DNA of 21,644 nt, from NCBI GenBank assembly GCA_049999765.1, contig JBNGIQ010008496.1:1-21644 (forward strand), read 5' to 3'. Made by a program: the position numbers and the translations under genes. The stretch comes from Phaeoceros laevis. Its lineage: Eukaryota; Anthocerotophyta; Anthocerotopsida; Notothyladales. Positions 1 through 7,927 of this stretch are shown one piece after another (the first letter of the stretch is position 1; every line of letters starts with the position of its first letter). The notes beneath the pieces are model-generated. The model saw only the letters and a list, made by a program, of their open reading frames with translations. It had not been told where the DNA came from and did not search any database.

Positions 1-16
1 CACCCCTGCAGCCAAC

Positions 17-160
17 ATGACCCAGCAGGTCAGCCTCTTGAAGTTTTTTGTCTTGCATTTTTTTGACGGATTGCCCAATCATGCAGTGAAGGACCAGATC
101 TACCAGATCGACCAGAAATCTGGCCAATGCAACCCTTCTGGCACTGAAGAAGGAGGGTGA
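17..160 (+). pseudogene. Unit A short spliced reading frame (21 codons)
   Basis: Unrecognised. Exon 1 is ATGACCCAGCAG (17-28, M-T-Q-Q), followed directly by GT. A T-rich intron-like stretch of 78 nt ends at CTACCAG (106). Exon 2 opens in phase 0 with I-D-Q-K-S, reaches the family motif G-T-E-E-G and stops at TGA 158-160, giving only 21 residues. Units C and D carry the equivalent motif in the same frame, so A may be a shortened member. It could also be a non-coding transcript whose ATG is incidental. The 78-nt intron length is shared with G and within one base of D, which supports real splicing. Confidence 0.4.
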
Positions 161-641
161 AGGGGCAGGCCTTACCAGCTTGCTATCCTTGCTGATTGGT
201 GTTGTTTTTCGAGAAACATTGGTGTTGTTTCTTGAAAGCTTGCTTTCATGCTTTGATATTTTGCCTTCTTGTAGCTTTCATGGTTCTCATAAATGCCTGC
301 CCTGGTCTCTTGGCCCACCTGCCTGACCTGTGTAGCAAGGGCAAGTCCTTTGTTGTTTCAGGAACAGGCACAAGCGTCCCTACAGCAAATCACTCAAGCA
401 CTCGAAAAAGCATCAGTACAAACCGTTTTAGTACTTTTGCCTTTGCCAATTTGTGCACAAGTTGTTAATATCTCTTGCTCTATTACAGCTGTAATTGATC
501 TGTAGCTGGTAGCCTGGCAGCTGGTACTTAGCCGGCACCAGGTGATCTGCAACTACCTTCAACGGAATTGCTGAACGGGTCTTCTGTTAGATATTGTACA
601 CTGTTTTTCTGATACCTAGGAAAACAATGTTAGCTTGAAAA

Positions 642-653
642 CCTCCTAGGAGG
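642..653 (+). repeat. Perfect 12-bp palindrome CCTCCTAGGAGG (type I units)
   Basis: Conserved just before the TATATATA tract in type I units: identical at 5597-5608 in D. In G it becomes CCTTC-TT-GAAGG (10136-10147), where both sides of one pair changed together (C-G to T-A), so the five arm pairs are kept. Confidence 0.6.
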
Positions 654-717
654 CATTGGACTAGGAACGATGTTCGAATCTGAATCTGAAAATGACATCG
701 GCCTATTGTATATATAA

Positions 718-761
718 ACATACAAACATACATACACACATATGCTGTATGTATGTATGAC
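718..761 (+). repeat. CATA/TATG inverted repeat ending unit A
   Basis: CATACAAACATACATACA is followed after a short spacer by TGTATGTATGTATG, able to fold as a hairpin. An equivalent element closes all seven units. It could act in RNA 3'-end formation or be a recombination boundary. Confidence 0.6.
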
Positions 762-762
762 A

Positions 763-782
763 GGTTATCGCATACGATAACC
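763..782 (+). repeat. Perfect 8-bp hairpin GGTTATCG-CATA-CGATAACC
   Basis: It sits immediately after the CATA/TATG repeat and before a TTACACAACGC block. Unit E has a longer, different-sequence stem (7200-7231) in the same place before TGTCACAACGC, so the structure persists although the bases differ. Confidence 0.6.
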
Positions 783-1332
783 TTACACAACGCAAATGAG
801 TAAGCAGCCTTTACTTGCTGAATCGTTCTTTTCATGTCCGTTTGCCAAAAAAAAAAAAGCGGTTTCCTAGCCACTTGCCTTGATAGCCGCATACAACTAA
901 TGAGCATGGCAGCTGCTAGACTCTTATGATGCCTGTACAGGTGGCAGCTGAATACTTGAATGTGAAGGACGAGCTACACATCATTGGGAAGGCTGCATAA
1001 ACAAATCTGAAAAGATTTGCGGCTATGGCCACCGAACGTCATTAAATACACATGGATCCTAGGCACCAACGCCAATGAAGGATACCACTGTTAAAAAGTG
1101 TATTTTAATAAAGACGACGGCAGGCATTCAAGTCCATGTCGAGCTTGTGCCCATTTCACGCGGTTTTTCAGCTTGCAAAGGCAACAAGGAAAATAACTTT
1201 ATGTGCAGACCGTATCCTTGACAATCTGGCATACTGATTGACGCTCTCTTGCTTACTTTCCAGAAACTGCCTGCTTACTTTCCTGAGACTGCCGCCAATG
1301 TCCAACTTTGCCAGCCTAACCTAATTTGCTGC
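783..1332 (+). promoter_or_regulatory. Intergenic stretch A-B with type II upstream module
   Basis: No gene is supported here. The 3' part, from about 1030, holds a module shared with the regions upstream of units C and F: an ATTAAA (1041-1046) in a context that reads CAATAAATGCACATGG in the other two copies, then CCTAGGCAC, GCCAATGAAGGA, a GTGTATTTT tract and a GACGACGGCAGGC block. A second AATAAA lies at 1107-1112. The module may combine the 3' end (polyadenylation signal) of the previous transcript with upstream control sequence of the next. It precedes only type II promoters. Confidence 0.5.
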
Positions 1333-1340
1333 TACTTAAA
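1333..1340 (+). promoter_or_regulatory. TATA-like element of unit B (TACTTAAA)
   Basis: Lies 167 nt before the unit's ATG, after CCTAACCTAAT, a block that also precedes the TATA-like elements of C and F. The sequence from here to the ATG is pyrimidine-rich, like a plant 5' leader. Confidence 0.5.
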
Positions 1341-1499
1341 CCCATGCTCATTCTCCAGAAGAGTGCTTCTGCATTTCCTGCCTTCATCCTGCTTGCTGCC
1401 TTGGTCCTTAGCACCGATCCCCCGCCTGGACAAGTTCTCCTTCGTCACACTAGCAGCCTGTGCTGCTCCCGTTCCCTGCCCTGTGTACACACTCTCATC

Positions 1500-1795
1500 A
1501 TGGCCCAGCAGGTACTACCGTTTCTGGAAAGCTATGAATGTGTTGATTATTGCATACCTTTTGTTGATGCCTGCTACTTGTCTTTGTTTGCTTTTTTCGC
1601 CAATGCCAAAGATCAGGAGTAGCTGGAAATACCACTAGCTACCCCCTGCATTTTAGGCTCAAAGGAAACGAGGGTCTGAACAGTCAAACACTGTGACCCA
1701 CATGTTTTTGACAAACAAATTGCAACCTGTACCTAGATCTGCTTGCCCAGGGGTCCAGAAATCCAGCTGGGCCTAGGAGATCCGACAAGCACTGA
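1500..1795 (+). pseudogene. Unit B short spliced reading frame (18 codons)
   Basis: Unrecognised. Exon 1 ATGGCCCAGCAG (1500-1511) encodes M-A-Q-Q and is followed by GTACTA. The likely acceptor is CTTGCCCAG ending at 1750, so the intron is 239 nt. In phase 0, exon 2 opens with G-S-R-N-P like C and F, but a 4-nt length difference shifts the frame and it stops at TGA 1793-1795. The family motif S-T-D-E-G and the downstream L-C-A segment are still open in another frame (1743-2201, 152 codons from an alternative start), which suggests a once longer frame broken by an indel. Confidence 0.35.
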
Positions 1796-2424
1796 TGAAG
1801 GCAAAGGGAGGGGGAGGCTCACAACCTCCCTACAGCTGCGATTTCATGGAGACTTGTGTGCAAAGACTTGTGACCTTTGCCACAACTCCTCCCTGCATCC
1901 TTATCCTCTGTTTGTGAATCAGTTTGAACACTTGCAGATACTTGCAGTTTCAGTTTGCATTTTAGATGAACTATTGCCTACATACCTGGTCTCTTACATG
2001 TCTGAACCCGGGAACTTGAACACTTGCTGCATACCGTGGACTGCCTGTGGACTGCTTATGCTCAATATTGCCTTGATTTGGACACCATTTGTGGTTACCT
2101 ATCAAATGCAGCAGAACCTCTTTGTACAGCTGCTGATTTCGTGCAGCCTTGGCAAAGATCCTGATACTTTGGGGCCTGCAAAACACTTCAGTACCACTTA
2201 GATTCAGAACTTGTCATTTTTCTGTCAAGCTGGGTATGCTTGTGAGCCCGCATACCTTTGTCAAGTCAAGTTGTGCTCTATTTCTGGGCCTGCTTGAACA
2301 AGGCACGTTATGAGAAGTTACCATTCCGCTGCAAAACCTGTTTATGTTGCATCTCGTTTAGACAAGTCCCAATCGGGCAACTGGCAGGTCACAACCTCGT
2401 GTTCGTGAACCTGTATGGATTTGT

Positions 2425-2445
2425 GACATACATACAGCATATGTC
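2425..2445 (+). repeat. CATA/TATG inverted repeat ending unit B
   Basis: GACATA (2425-2430) pairs with TATGTC (2440-2445) around a CATACAGCA loop. It is the shortest copy of the element that closes each unit. Confidence 0.5.
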
Positions 2446-2997
2446 AGGCTATTACATGTCTCATCATGTTTTGCCAAAACGCAAATGATGCATATTTGCT
2501 ATCCTATTTACACATGTCTGTCGGGTTTTTTTAAAAAAATGCTACAACCTGTTGCTCGTTTTGATAGCCGCTTACTTACTTGATGGTTCTCGATGCCTTT
2601 TACGGTCTCATGGTTTTGTGGTCTGACTGTGTAGAGCCAGCCGAAGGCATGGCATCACAGAACATTCTGGACAGGCTACGATTCTGGAAGGGCTATACAT
2701 GAGGTGTCACTACCTGGAATTGCTTGCTATGCTGGCCACCGATGTCAATAAATGCACATGGCTCCTAGGCACTAAGGCCAATGAAGGAAGCCTATCGTTT
2801 AAGGTGTATTTTTAGCAGACAACGGCAGGTACTTAATCACATGTCTAGCTCTGGCCCCGTAAACATGGTCTATCAACAGGCAACAGCAGTGAGAGGAAGC
2901 AATTCGTGGCTGTCCATGCCTTTGGCATACTGGCAGAATAATTGAGGCTTTCTAGTCTTGCCGCCAAAGTTCTTGCTGGCTTAACCTAATCTGGAGC
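2446..2997 (+). promoter_or_regulatory. Intergenic stretch B-C with type II upstream module
   Basis: No gene is supported. After a poorly conserved start that shares ACGCAAATGATG, TTTACACATG and GATAGCCGCTTACT with the region after E, it holds the type II module: CAATAAATGCACATGG (AATAAA 2747-2752), CTCCTAGGC, GCCAATGAAGGA, GTGTATTTTTAG, and further on AGTGAGAGGAAGC and CTTAACCTAATC. The same order occurs upstream of unit F. AATAAA here could serve as the poly(A) signal of unit B's transcript. Confidence 0.5.
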
Positions 2998-3007
2998 CTA
3001 TTTTAGC
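2998..3007 (+). promoter_or_regulatory. TATA-like element of unit C (CTATTTTAGC)
   Basis: Lies about 164 nt before the ATG, after CTTAACCTAATC and GAGC. Unit F has CTATTTGAGC in the same place. It is a weak TATA match on its own; the call rests on position and conservation. Confidence 0.45.
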
Positions 3008-3162
3008 TCTTGAGCTGTCTACAGTGGTGTGCCATTCTCATTCCTGGTCTTTGCCCCACTGCCCTGGTCTCTGATTGCTGCTCCCCTGCCTGGACAACAC
3101 TCCCTCTTGTCCCTCTGCAACCTGTGCTGCTCCCTCTACTACGCCTTGTTCACTTACTCGTC

Positions 3163-3700
3163 ATGGCCCAGCAGGTAGTAGTGCCTACAGAATGTTGTGT
3201 TAGCAATGCTGTTTTAGAAAATGTTGTTCCACATTTCTTGCAGTCTTGCTTAGAAAATGCTGTACCTGCTGTAATGATGTTTGTGCTGGATGTTGCCTGT
3301 TGATTCCCACCGCCAAGATGGGCTGTTGGAAATGCCACCCGCTTCCCTGACATCCTAGGCTTACAAAAAACCAAGGATCTGAAACACTCAATAGCTATGA
3401 TCCACAATTTCAGTCCTTTGGAATGCAGCATTGTACTTGGATCTGCTTGCCCAGGGGTCCAGAAATCCAAGCCCAGGAACTCCGACAAGCACTGATGAAG
3501 GCGGAGGGAGGGGAAGACTCACTATCTTCCTACAGCTGCTATTCCTTGGTGTTCTGTGTGCAGAAAGTCGTGAACTCTGCCCACAGCCCTTGCCTGCATA
3601 TTTCAGTTGTGATATGATGCTGTTTTTGCGCAAGCAGACTTTTTTTGATTACTGTTTGACACTTGGATGCACCTGCACAAAAGACTGGATACCTGTGTGA
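3163..3700 (+). CDS. Unit C putative small protein, two exons (85 codons)
   Basis: Unrecognised. Exon 1 is 3163-3174 (M-A-Q-Q) with donor GTAGTA. Exon 2 starts at 3455 after CTTGCCCAG and runs in phase 0 to a stop ending at 3700. The predicted 85-residue product has a Pro/Gly/Ser/Thr-rich N-terminal part with the family motif S-T-D-E-G-G-G-R-G-R, then a hydrophobic stretch (L-T-I-F-L-Q-L-L-F-L-G-V-L-C-A, about residues 30-45). The tail has six further cysteines. This resembles a membrane-anchored or secreted small peptide, though the signal-like segment is not at the N terminus. Another frame of exon 2 is also open, so coding is not proven. A non-coding RNA is the main alternative. Confidence 0.4.
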
Positions 3701-4044
3701 GCTAGCATAGTAGCTGGAGTGCATGTAAGAGGCCACAGTGTACAACTGCCTGTCAATGCCGCCTTGGCATATGGTCAGTACAAATTTCATAGCATCTCTT
3801 GTGAAGCATTTGAGTCAGGACTTATCATTTGTTCGTTTGAAACTTGGTATGTTTGCGGACCAGCAGTCCTAGTCTTGGACATACCTTGCTCTTTTTTGAG
3901 CAAACCCACAAAGGCAAAAAACGGAAACGACTGGGTTACCACTCCACCATTGTTCTTGCAAAGCTTGGATTTTGTTTAGACAAGTCCCGCTTGGGCAAAT
4001 GGCAGGTCACGTTCCTGTGTTCGTGTACCTGTATGTATTTGTGA

Positions 4045-4077
4045 CATACATACATACATCCCTTTTATGTATGTATG
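4045..4077 (+). repeat. CATA/TATG inverted repeat ending unit C
   Basis: CATACATACATACAT (4045-4059) faces ATGTATGTATG (4067-4077) across a CCCTTTT loop. Similarity between C and F stops just after this element, so it marks a module boundary. Confidence 0.6.
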
Positions 4078-4740
4078 ATATGAAACGAAATAACTGGATT
4101 TTCACCAACATGTTATACTTATGGAGTTCATTAGCTTTGTGCAGCCTGAATGCGGAATGGGAGCAGTAGTAAGTCAGACTTACTTACTTCCAGGTTTCTT
4201 ACAAACGCATACATGGCTAACTACTTTCTCGTGACTTGACGGCAGAAAAATGTTGGTTTACAATGTGCCAGCAGGTTGTACCCGCACAGCCAGGAAATGC
4301 TTATTCTGGCCTAGAGCCAGCGAGGCATTAATGCTCAAATGGTACCAAAACACGTGTTGACATACAAGCATTGTTGCCAGCAACGACAAACCAGTGCATC
4401 TAATGCATTATTGGTTTGGTTACACTTGCTTGATTCACAGCCATTGCAATTCCAGCAGGTCAGGCCTGCCAATTGATCATGGATTAACGCTGATAAATGC
4501 TGCTGGATACCAGATCGACGCTTAGCCTACTTTTTGGTGTTTTAAAATGTTTTACAACCTTCTTAGGATACGGACAGAACTGTGCAGCCACTTGGGTGAC
4601 TTCCTGGAAACCACGTGCCTTCTCAATCACACCTACCCACAAGAATCATGCTTAGCCAACAGCTTTGGGTTACTAGTTTTCCTCCTAAACCTAGACTTGT
4701 GCCTGTTTCCCTCCCAAAAAACCTGCCCTAGCTTGCTGCC
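4078..4740 (+). promoter_or_regulatory. Intergenic stretch C-D
   Basis: No gene is supported. It lacks the type II upstream module. The distal part has no repeat I can match elsewhere in the window. The last 120 bases are C/T-rich with several CCTA and CCTCC words before the TATA box, as upstream of unit G. Open frames here are short and lack support. Confidence 0.4.
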
Positions 4741-4749
4741 TATAAAAAC
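4741..4749 (+). promoter_or_regulatory. TATA box of unit D (TATAAAAAC)
   Basis: The clearest core promoter in the array: TATAAAAA, 158 nt before the ATG at 4899, followed by a leader with repeated TCTCCCT/GTCTCCCT words. Transcription would be expected to start roughly 30 nt downstream, giving a leader of about 125 nt. Confidence 0.6.
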
Positions 4750-4898
4750 ACACCTCAACAGCACTTAGTGTGCACTTCTCAGTCTCCCCTTTGCCTCTCA
4801 GCTTCCACTTAGTCTCCCTGCTTGCACTCTGTCTCCCTGCTGCCTGCACAGGGACTTGTGCACAGTGCCCAGCTCAGTTGCCACGGTTCCTAGCAAAC

Positions 4899-5214
4899 AT
4901 GACCCAGCAGGTCAGCAAGTCTTGCATTTTTTCTGCTTGAGATGTAATGTTTTGACTTACCATTGTGCTATGAGGCCTGGATCTGCCAGAACGACCAGAA
5001 ATCCAGCCTAGGAAGCCTTTCTGGCACTGAAGAAGGAAGGTGGAGGGGCCAGCCTCACCAGCTGACATGCCTAGCACATTTGGGAGGCTGCTTGGGACAC
5101 ACTTGTGCTGTGACCCAACAGTCTTTTGGAAGAATGAGTGTCCTTCGTCTTTTTTCGCAGTGTTTAAGCCTTGAGAAAACCTGTCTATGCTTGCTGAAGA
5201 CCTGTTGTGTGTAA
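4899..5214 (+). CDS. Unit D putative small cysteine-containing protein, two exons (78 codons)
   Basis: Unrecognised. Exon 1 (4899-4910) encodes M-T-Q-Q and is followed by GTCAGC. The 79-nt intron-like stretch is T-rich, contains a possible branch site GACTTAC and ends at ATCTGCCAG (4989). Exon 2 opens in phase 0 with N-D-Q-K-S-S-L-G and reaches S-G-T-E-E-G after exactly 39 nt, as in C and F despite compensating indels between them. It ends in the stop at 5212-5214. The 78-residue product has eight cysteines in its C-terminal two thirds (ending K-T-C-C-V) and no clear signal peptide. The same exon structure in six relatives supports a transcribed gene; protein function is unknown. Confidence 0.4.
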
Positions 5215-5596
5215 AGATGTTCCAGAACTCGCCATACCGGCTGCTGCAATAACACAAATCGATGCACAAGGGTCAGGGAGCACAAGGCAGTCAATACCCG
5301 TGCTCCTAAATACTCAGAATGGTGCAACATGGCTTTACCATGCTTGGGTTGTGTGACTACATGCACTTTTTTCACCGTCCGAAGCTTTGCTGCTATCATC
5401 ATTCTTCGTAGATCCTGCCTCCTTGTGAAGTTTCCTAGTGAAATTTGCTGCTTCAAGAAAGCTGCTCGCGACACTTGCGTTTTCATAAAAAATGTTGTTT
5501 CTGCCCTAAAAAGGGTGCCTACACCGGAGTTCTGGTAGCTGTTCCAAACCTGTGTTGGACGTGACACTAGAAAGCAAAAAAGTGCCTGCAAGAGGA

Positions 5597-5608
5597 CCTC
5601 CTAGGAGG
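5597..5608 (+). repeat. Perfect 12-bp palindrome CCTCCTAGGAGG in unit D
   Basis: Identical to 642-653 in unit A and followed by the same GACTAGGAA...ATGTT block about 45 nt before the TATATATATAAAA tract. Confidence 0.6.
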
Positions 5609-5650
5609 CAAACGACTAGGAAAAATGTTGCTTTGTTGACATTTTGACTA

Positions 5651-5700
5651 TTGTATATATATAAAACATACACATTTGGGTATGTATGTATGCTATATGT
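5651..5700 (+). repeat. TATATATA tract plus CATA/TATG inverted repeat ending unit D
   Basis: TTGTATATATATAAAACATACACA faces TATGTATGTATG after a TTTGGG loop (longer strings abbreviated at the ends). Units A and G carry the same TATATATAAAACATAC tract. It resembles a second TATA box, or an AU-rich hairpin at a transcript end. Confidence 0.55.
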
Positions 5701-6180
5701 AATTTACAACATGCATAGCTCTTTATTGAGCAAAATCACGAAGGTTGCTTTTTCAGGAAGGTTCTAGTGGCCTACAGGCCTGAACGCCTAACACTTAGCA
5801 TTTCTTTACACTAATTAATGATGTTGATACTCTCGCAGTATGCTTGATGGCTGCCACCAGGCCAGGTTACCATTACCAAGGGCCCAAGCAAGCTAGATTG
5901 TGACAGCTGGAACAATTGTCCTTTGACGGCTGCCTAGCTAAAATAATCTAGCTCATGGAAGCTTTTTTCAGTACGGATTTATAGACGCTGCAGCCACCGT
6001 TCACCAGTTTACATTCATGAGGCCGGCTGTTAACCCCATTTCCACCGAAAGTTCTAGCATATGTTATTTTAAAGCGACCTACTCAACAACCCACAGCCAG
6101 GACCTAGCTTAATACTTATGACCAGGTCTCTCAGGGATGCAAAACGTGGGTGGTTGACGCCTAATGCCCCTAGTAGCCAG
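5701..6180 (+). other. Intergenic stretch D-E, no gene seen
   Basis: Moderately AT-rich, with no reading frame or repeat I can support. It has neither the type II upstream module nor clear similarity to the regions upstream of D or G. Confidence 0.4.
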
Positions 6181-6187
6181 TATAAAG
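6181..6187 (+). promoter_or_regulatory. TATA box of unit E (TATAAAG)
   Basis: Canonical plant TATA box, 143 nt before the ATG at 6324, followed by a pyrimidine-rich leader. Confidence 0.55.
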
Positions 6188-6323
6188 CCTGCTCCCGCCA
6201 GCCAAGTTCCTGTGCTCAACGCTTTTTTGAGTTGCTTTCCCGCTGCTTTTTGGAATTCCCTCTTTGCCGCTGCACTGCCTCCCTCTGCCCTTCAAGCGTG
6301 CTGCCCAGCCCCCACTGCCTACA

Positions 6324-6648
6324 ATGAGTGATACTCAGGTACTGTAACTACTGCTGCCTAGGATTCAGACCTTGCTGTCTTGAGATTTTTGGAAAAATGG
6401 CTTTGTTGTTGGCTGTTTGAGGGTTTTTGGTGCTCTTGAAGCTGTCCAGCATTGACCTGTGGGCTGCAATGTAGCTGTGACAGCCATCAGCTGCAAGAGA
6501 CCATTGTGGTCTACAGAAATGACATGTTGCTAGCTGATTTTTTGGAAAAAAGGTTAGCAAAATGTGTTGATGAAAGCTTGTTGCAAGTACTTGGATCCAC
6601 TTACCTAAGGGCCAGATATCCAAGCTCGGGACCCCTGTTAAGTGCTGA
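6324..6648 (+). pseudogene. Unit E short spliced reading frame (17 codons)
   Basis: Unrecognised. Exon 1 ATGAGTGATACTCAG (6324-6338) encodes M-S-D-T-Q and is followed by GTACTG. Like its relatives it ends in a CAG codon before the GT donor. The acceptor is either CCTAAG (6609) or GGCCAG (6615); both keep phase 0. Exon 2 stops at TGA 6646-6648. The family motif is no longer in frame. This is probably a decayed member or a non-coding transcript. Confidence 0.35.
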
Positions 6649-7133
6649 TGAAGGCAGGGCAAAGAGTTGGCACACTACCAACTTACTTGTAACAGGTCTT
6701 GGTGCTCTGCTAGGCAAGGAGTTGTGAACTTGACCTGCAGGCACTTGTGTGAATAATTTATGTGAATAAATTTTGTGGACATGCTTCATTGGTTGTTAAC
6801 CTAGTTGCATGAAGGAGACAAGCTACTGAACAAGGGACGGGCCACACACCAAGGAAAGAAGGACGATGCCCAGCTGACCACATAGAGCAGTAGAGGCAAA
6901 AACACATGCTGGGAACACTTCCCTTTGTCGGCTGTTCATTTTTCAGTCTTGGTCTAGGGCACAGAAGGCCAAAGCACTGTGAAACGTTGATGCATTGTGT
7001 TCAAAAAATGTGATACGCCACGATTTTTGACGCTTCCTGTCCAAAAACCTGAAATGTCAAGGGATTTCTTAGAAATTGCAAGCAAAACGTGTGGGTCCTT
7101 GAATTGGGCAAATGACAGGTCACTTAGTGATCC

Positions 7134-7192
7134 TATATGTATGTATGACATACGTACATACATACATTACATATGCTGTATGTATGTATGAC
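7134..7192 (+). repeat. Double CATA/TATG inverted repeat ending unit E
   Basis: TATGTATGTATGACATACGTACATACATACAT-like arms followed by TATGCTGTATGTATGTATG give two alternative hairpins. It is the largest copy of this element in the array. (Long strings are described in parts: arm 7138-7149, opposite arm 7149-7167, second TATG arm 7177-7191.). Confidence 0.6.
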
Positions 7193-7766
7193 AAATTAGA
7201 AGTTATTATGTGATTTATCACGTTATAACTTGTCACAACGCAAGTGATAAGTATTTGCTCTCCCGTTTACACATGACCGTCTGTTTCTTATAAAATAAGC
7301 TAGAAACCTGTCACTTGTTATGATAGCCACTTACTCAGGTGGTTCTCGATGTGTCTTACGGTCTTCACGGCCCGACTGTACAGATGCCAACTGAAGACTG
7401 AGTGTCACAAAGAACATTCTAGACGGGCTATACATGAAGAGTTAAACTCTGGAAGGGCTGCACATGAGGTGTGTAAATTCGGCAACCCTTGCAGCACTGG
7501 CCACCGCTGTCAATAAATGCACATGGCTCCTAGGCTCTAAAGCCAATGAAGGATGCTGATAATAGTGTATTTTTAGAAGACGACGGCATGCACTTAATTA
7601 CATGTCAAGCTCTGTCCTGTAAACGTGTTCTTTCAGCTGGCAACGGCAGTGAGAGGAAGCATTCTGTGGCTGTCCAGGCCCTTGACATACTGGCAAAATG
7701 ATTGAGTTTCTCTCTTGTTTTCCAGATTTGCCGCCAATCTCCTGCTAGCTTAACCTAATCCTCAGC
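7193..7766 (+). promoter_or_regulatory. Intergenic stretch E-F with type II upstream module
   Basis: No gene is supported. It begins with a 14-bp stem with TTTA loop (7200-7231: AAGTTATTATGTGA against TCACGTTATAACTT, with one mismatch and one G-U). It continues with TCACAACGCAAGTGATAAG and GATAGCCACTTACTC blocks shared with the stretch after B. Then comes the type II module with CAATAAATGCACATGG (AATAAA 7512-7517), GCCAATGAAGGA, GTGTATTTTTAGAAGACGAC, AGTGAGAGGAAGC and CTTAACCTAATC. Confidence 0.5.
7200..7231 (+). repeat. 14-bp stem-loop after unit E
   Basis: Left arm 7200-7213, loop TTTA 7214-7217, right arm 7218-7231. It is positionally equivalent to the 8-bp stem at 763-782 in unit A; both lie between the CATA/TATG repeat and a CACAACGCAA block. 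Confidence 0.6.
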
Positions 7767-7776
7767 CTATTTGAGC
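7767..7776 (+). promoter_or_regulatory. TATA-like element of unit F (CTATTTGAGC)
   Basis: Same position relative to CTTAACCTAATC and to the ATG (about 160 nt) as in units B and C. Confidence 0.45.
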
Positions 7777-7927
7777 CCTTGTGCAGCCTGAAGTTGTGTG
7801 CCATTCCAATCTTCTCTGTCCCGCTGCCCTGGTCCCTGTGAGCTGCTCCTCTGCTTGGACAGCACTCCCTCCTGCCTCTCTGCAGCCTGTGCTGCTCCCT
7901 CTTCCACGCTTAGTTCACCTGCTCATC

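Larger units (their letters stand above)
1..782 (+). repeat. Tandem unit A (type I, partial at 5' end)
   Basis: First of seven related head-to-tail units; its promoter lies outside the window. In order: short ATG exon (17-28), 78-nt intron-like stretch, second exon from 107, the palindrome CCTCCTAGGAGG (642-653), a TATATATAAACATAC tract, a CATA/TATG inverted repeat (718-761) and a perfect 8-bp hairpin (763-782). The exon-2 core, about 107-185, closely matches unit G (9567-9645) and unit D (4990-5065). A second block near 330-425 (AGCAAGGGCAAGTCC, TCCCTACAGCAA) recurs in G near 9830-9905. Unit limits are set from the inverted repeat that ends every unit; this is an inference. Confidence 0.8.
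783..2445 (+). repeat. Tandem unit B (type II)
   Basis: Runs from the end of unit A's inverted repeat to its own CATA/TATG element (2425-2445). It contains the type II upstream module, a TATA-like element at 1333, a pyrimidine-rich leader, the ATGGCCCAGCAG|GT exon at 1500, a 239-nt intron-like stretch and an exon-2 core from 1751. From about 2200 to 2425 it keeps the type II block found also in C and F (CTTGTCATT-like start, then ACAAGTCCC...GGGC and TGGCAGGTCAC). It is more diverged from C and F than those two are from each other. Confidence 0.8.
2446..4077 (+). repeat. Tandem unit C (type II)
   Basis: Complete type II unit: upstream module, TATA-like element at 2998, leader, exon 1 at 3163, 280-nt intron-like stretch, exon 2 from 3455, conserved 3' block (about 3820-4040) and CATA/TATG repeat (4045-4077). 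Exon 2 and the 3' block are nearly identical to unit F, whereas their intron-like stretches are clearly more diverged. That contrast fits selection or gene conversion acting on the exon. Confidence 0.82.
4078..5700 (+). repeat. Tandem unit D (type I)
   Basis: Complete type I unit: canonical TATAAAAA box (4741), C/T-rich leader, exon 1 ATGACCCAGCAG at 4899, 79-nt intron-like stretch, exon 2 from 4990, palindrome CCTCCTAGGAGG (5597-5608), TATATATATAAAACATAC tract and CATA/TATG repeat (5651-5700). It matches A and G in all these parts, but its intergenic start is different. Confidence 0.8.
5701..7192 (+). repeat. Tandem unit E (intermediate type)
   Basis: The shortest ATG-to-ATG spacing (1425 nt from D). 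It has a TATAAAG box (6181), leader, short exon 1 at 6324 with a different start (M-S-D-T-Q), an intron-like stretch of about 271 nt, and exon 2 from about 6610 with the recognisable core CCAGATATCCAAGC and CTGATGAAGGC. It ends in a double CATA/TATG inverted repeat (7134-7192). The long intron and the TGGGCAAATGACAGGTCACTT block link it to type II; its exon 1 and promoter do not. Confidence 0.72.

Noticed and set aside
587-907. 106-codon reverse-strand open frame in unit A
   Set aside because: Passes through the CATA/TATG repeat (reading as Tyr/Met/Cys/Val runs) and an A-run; no support in sibling units.
1743-2201. 152-codon open frame as a stand-alone gene in unit B
   Set aside because: It starts inside the predicted intron at an alternative start codon, and the homologous frame is not kept from an equivalent start in C or F. 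It is treated as the old exon-2 frame after an indel.
3430-3520. C/D-box snoRNA suggested by CTGATGA in the exon-2 core
   Set aside because: A C-box-like word is present, but no CTGA D box at suitable distance and no terminal stem was found in C or F, and type I units read CTGAAGA.
5055-5591. 178-codon reverse-strand open frame in unit D
   Set aside because: Lies opposite the unit's exon 2 and 3' block, has no family motifs, and is not open in A or G.
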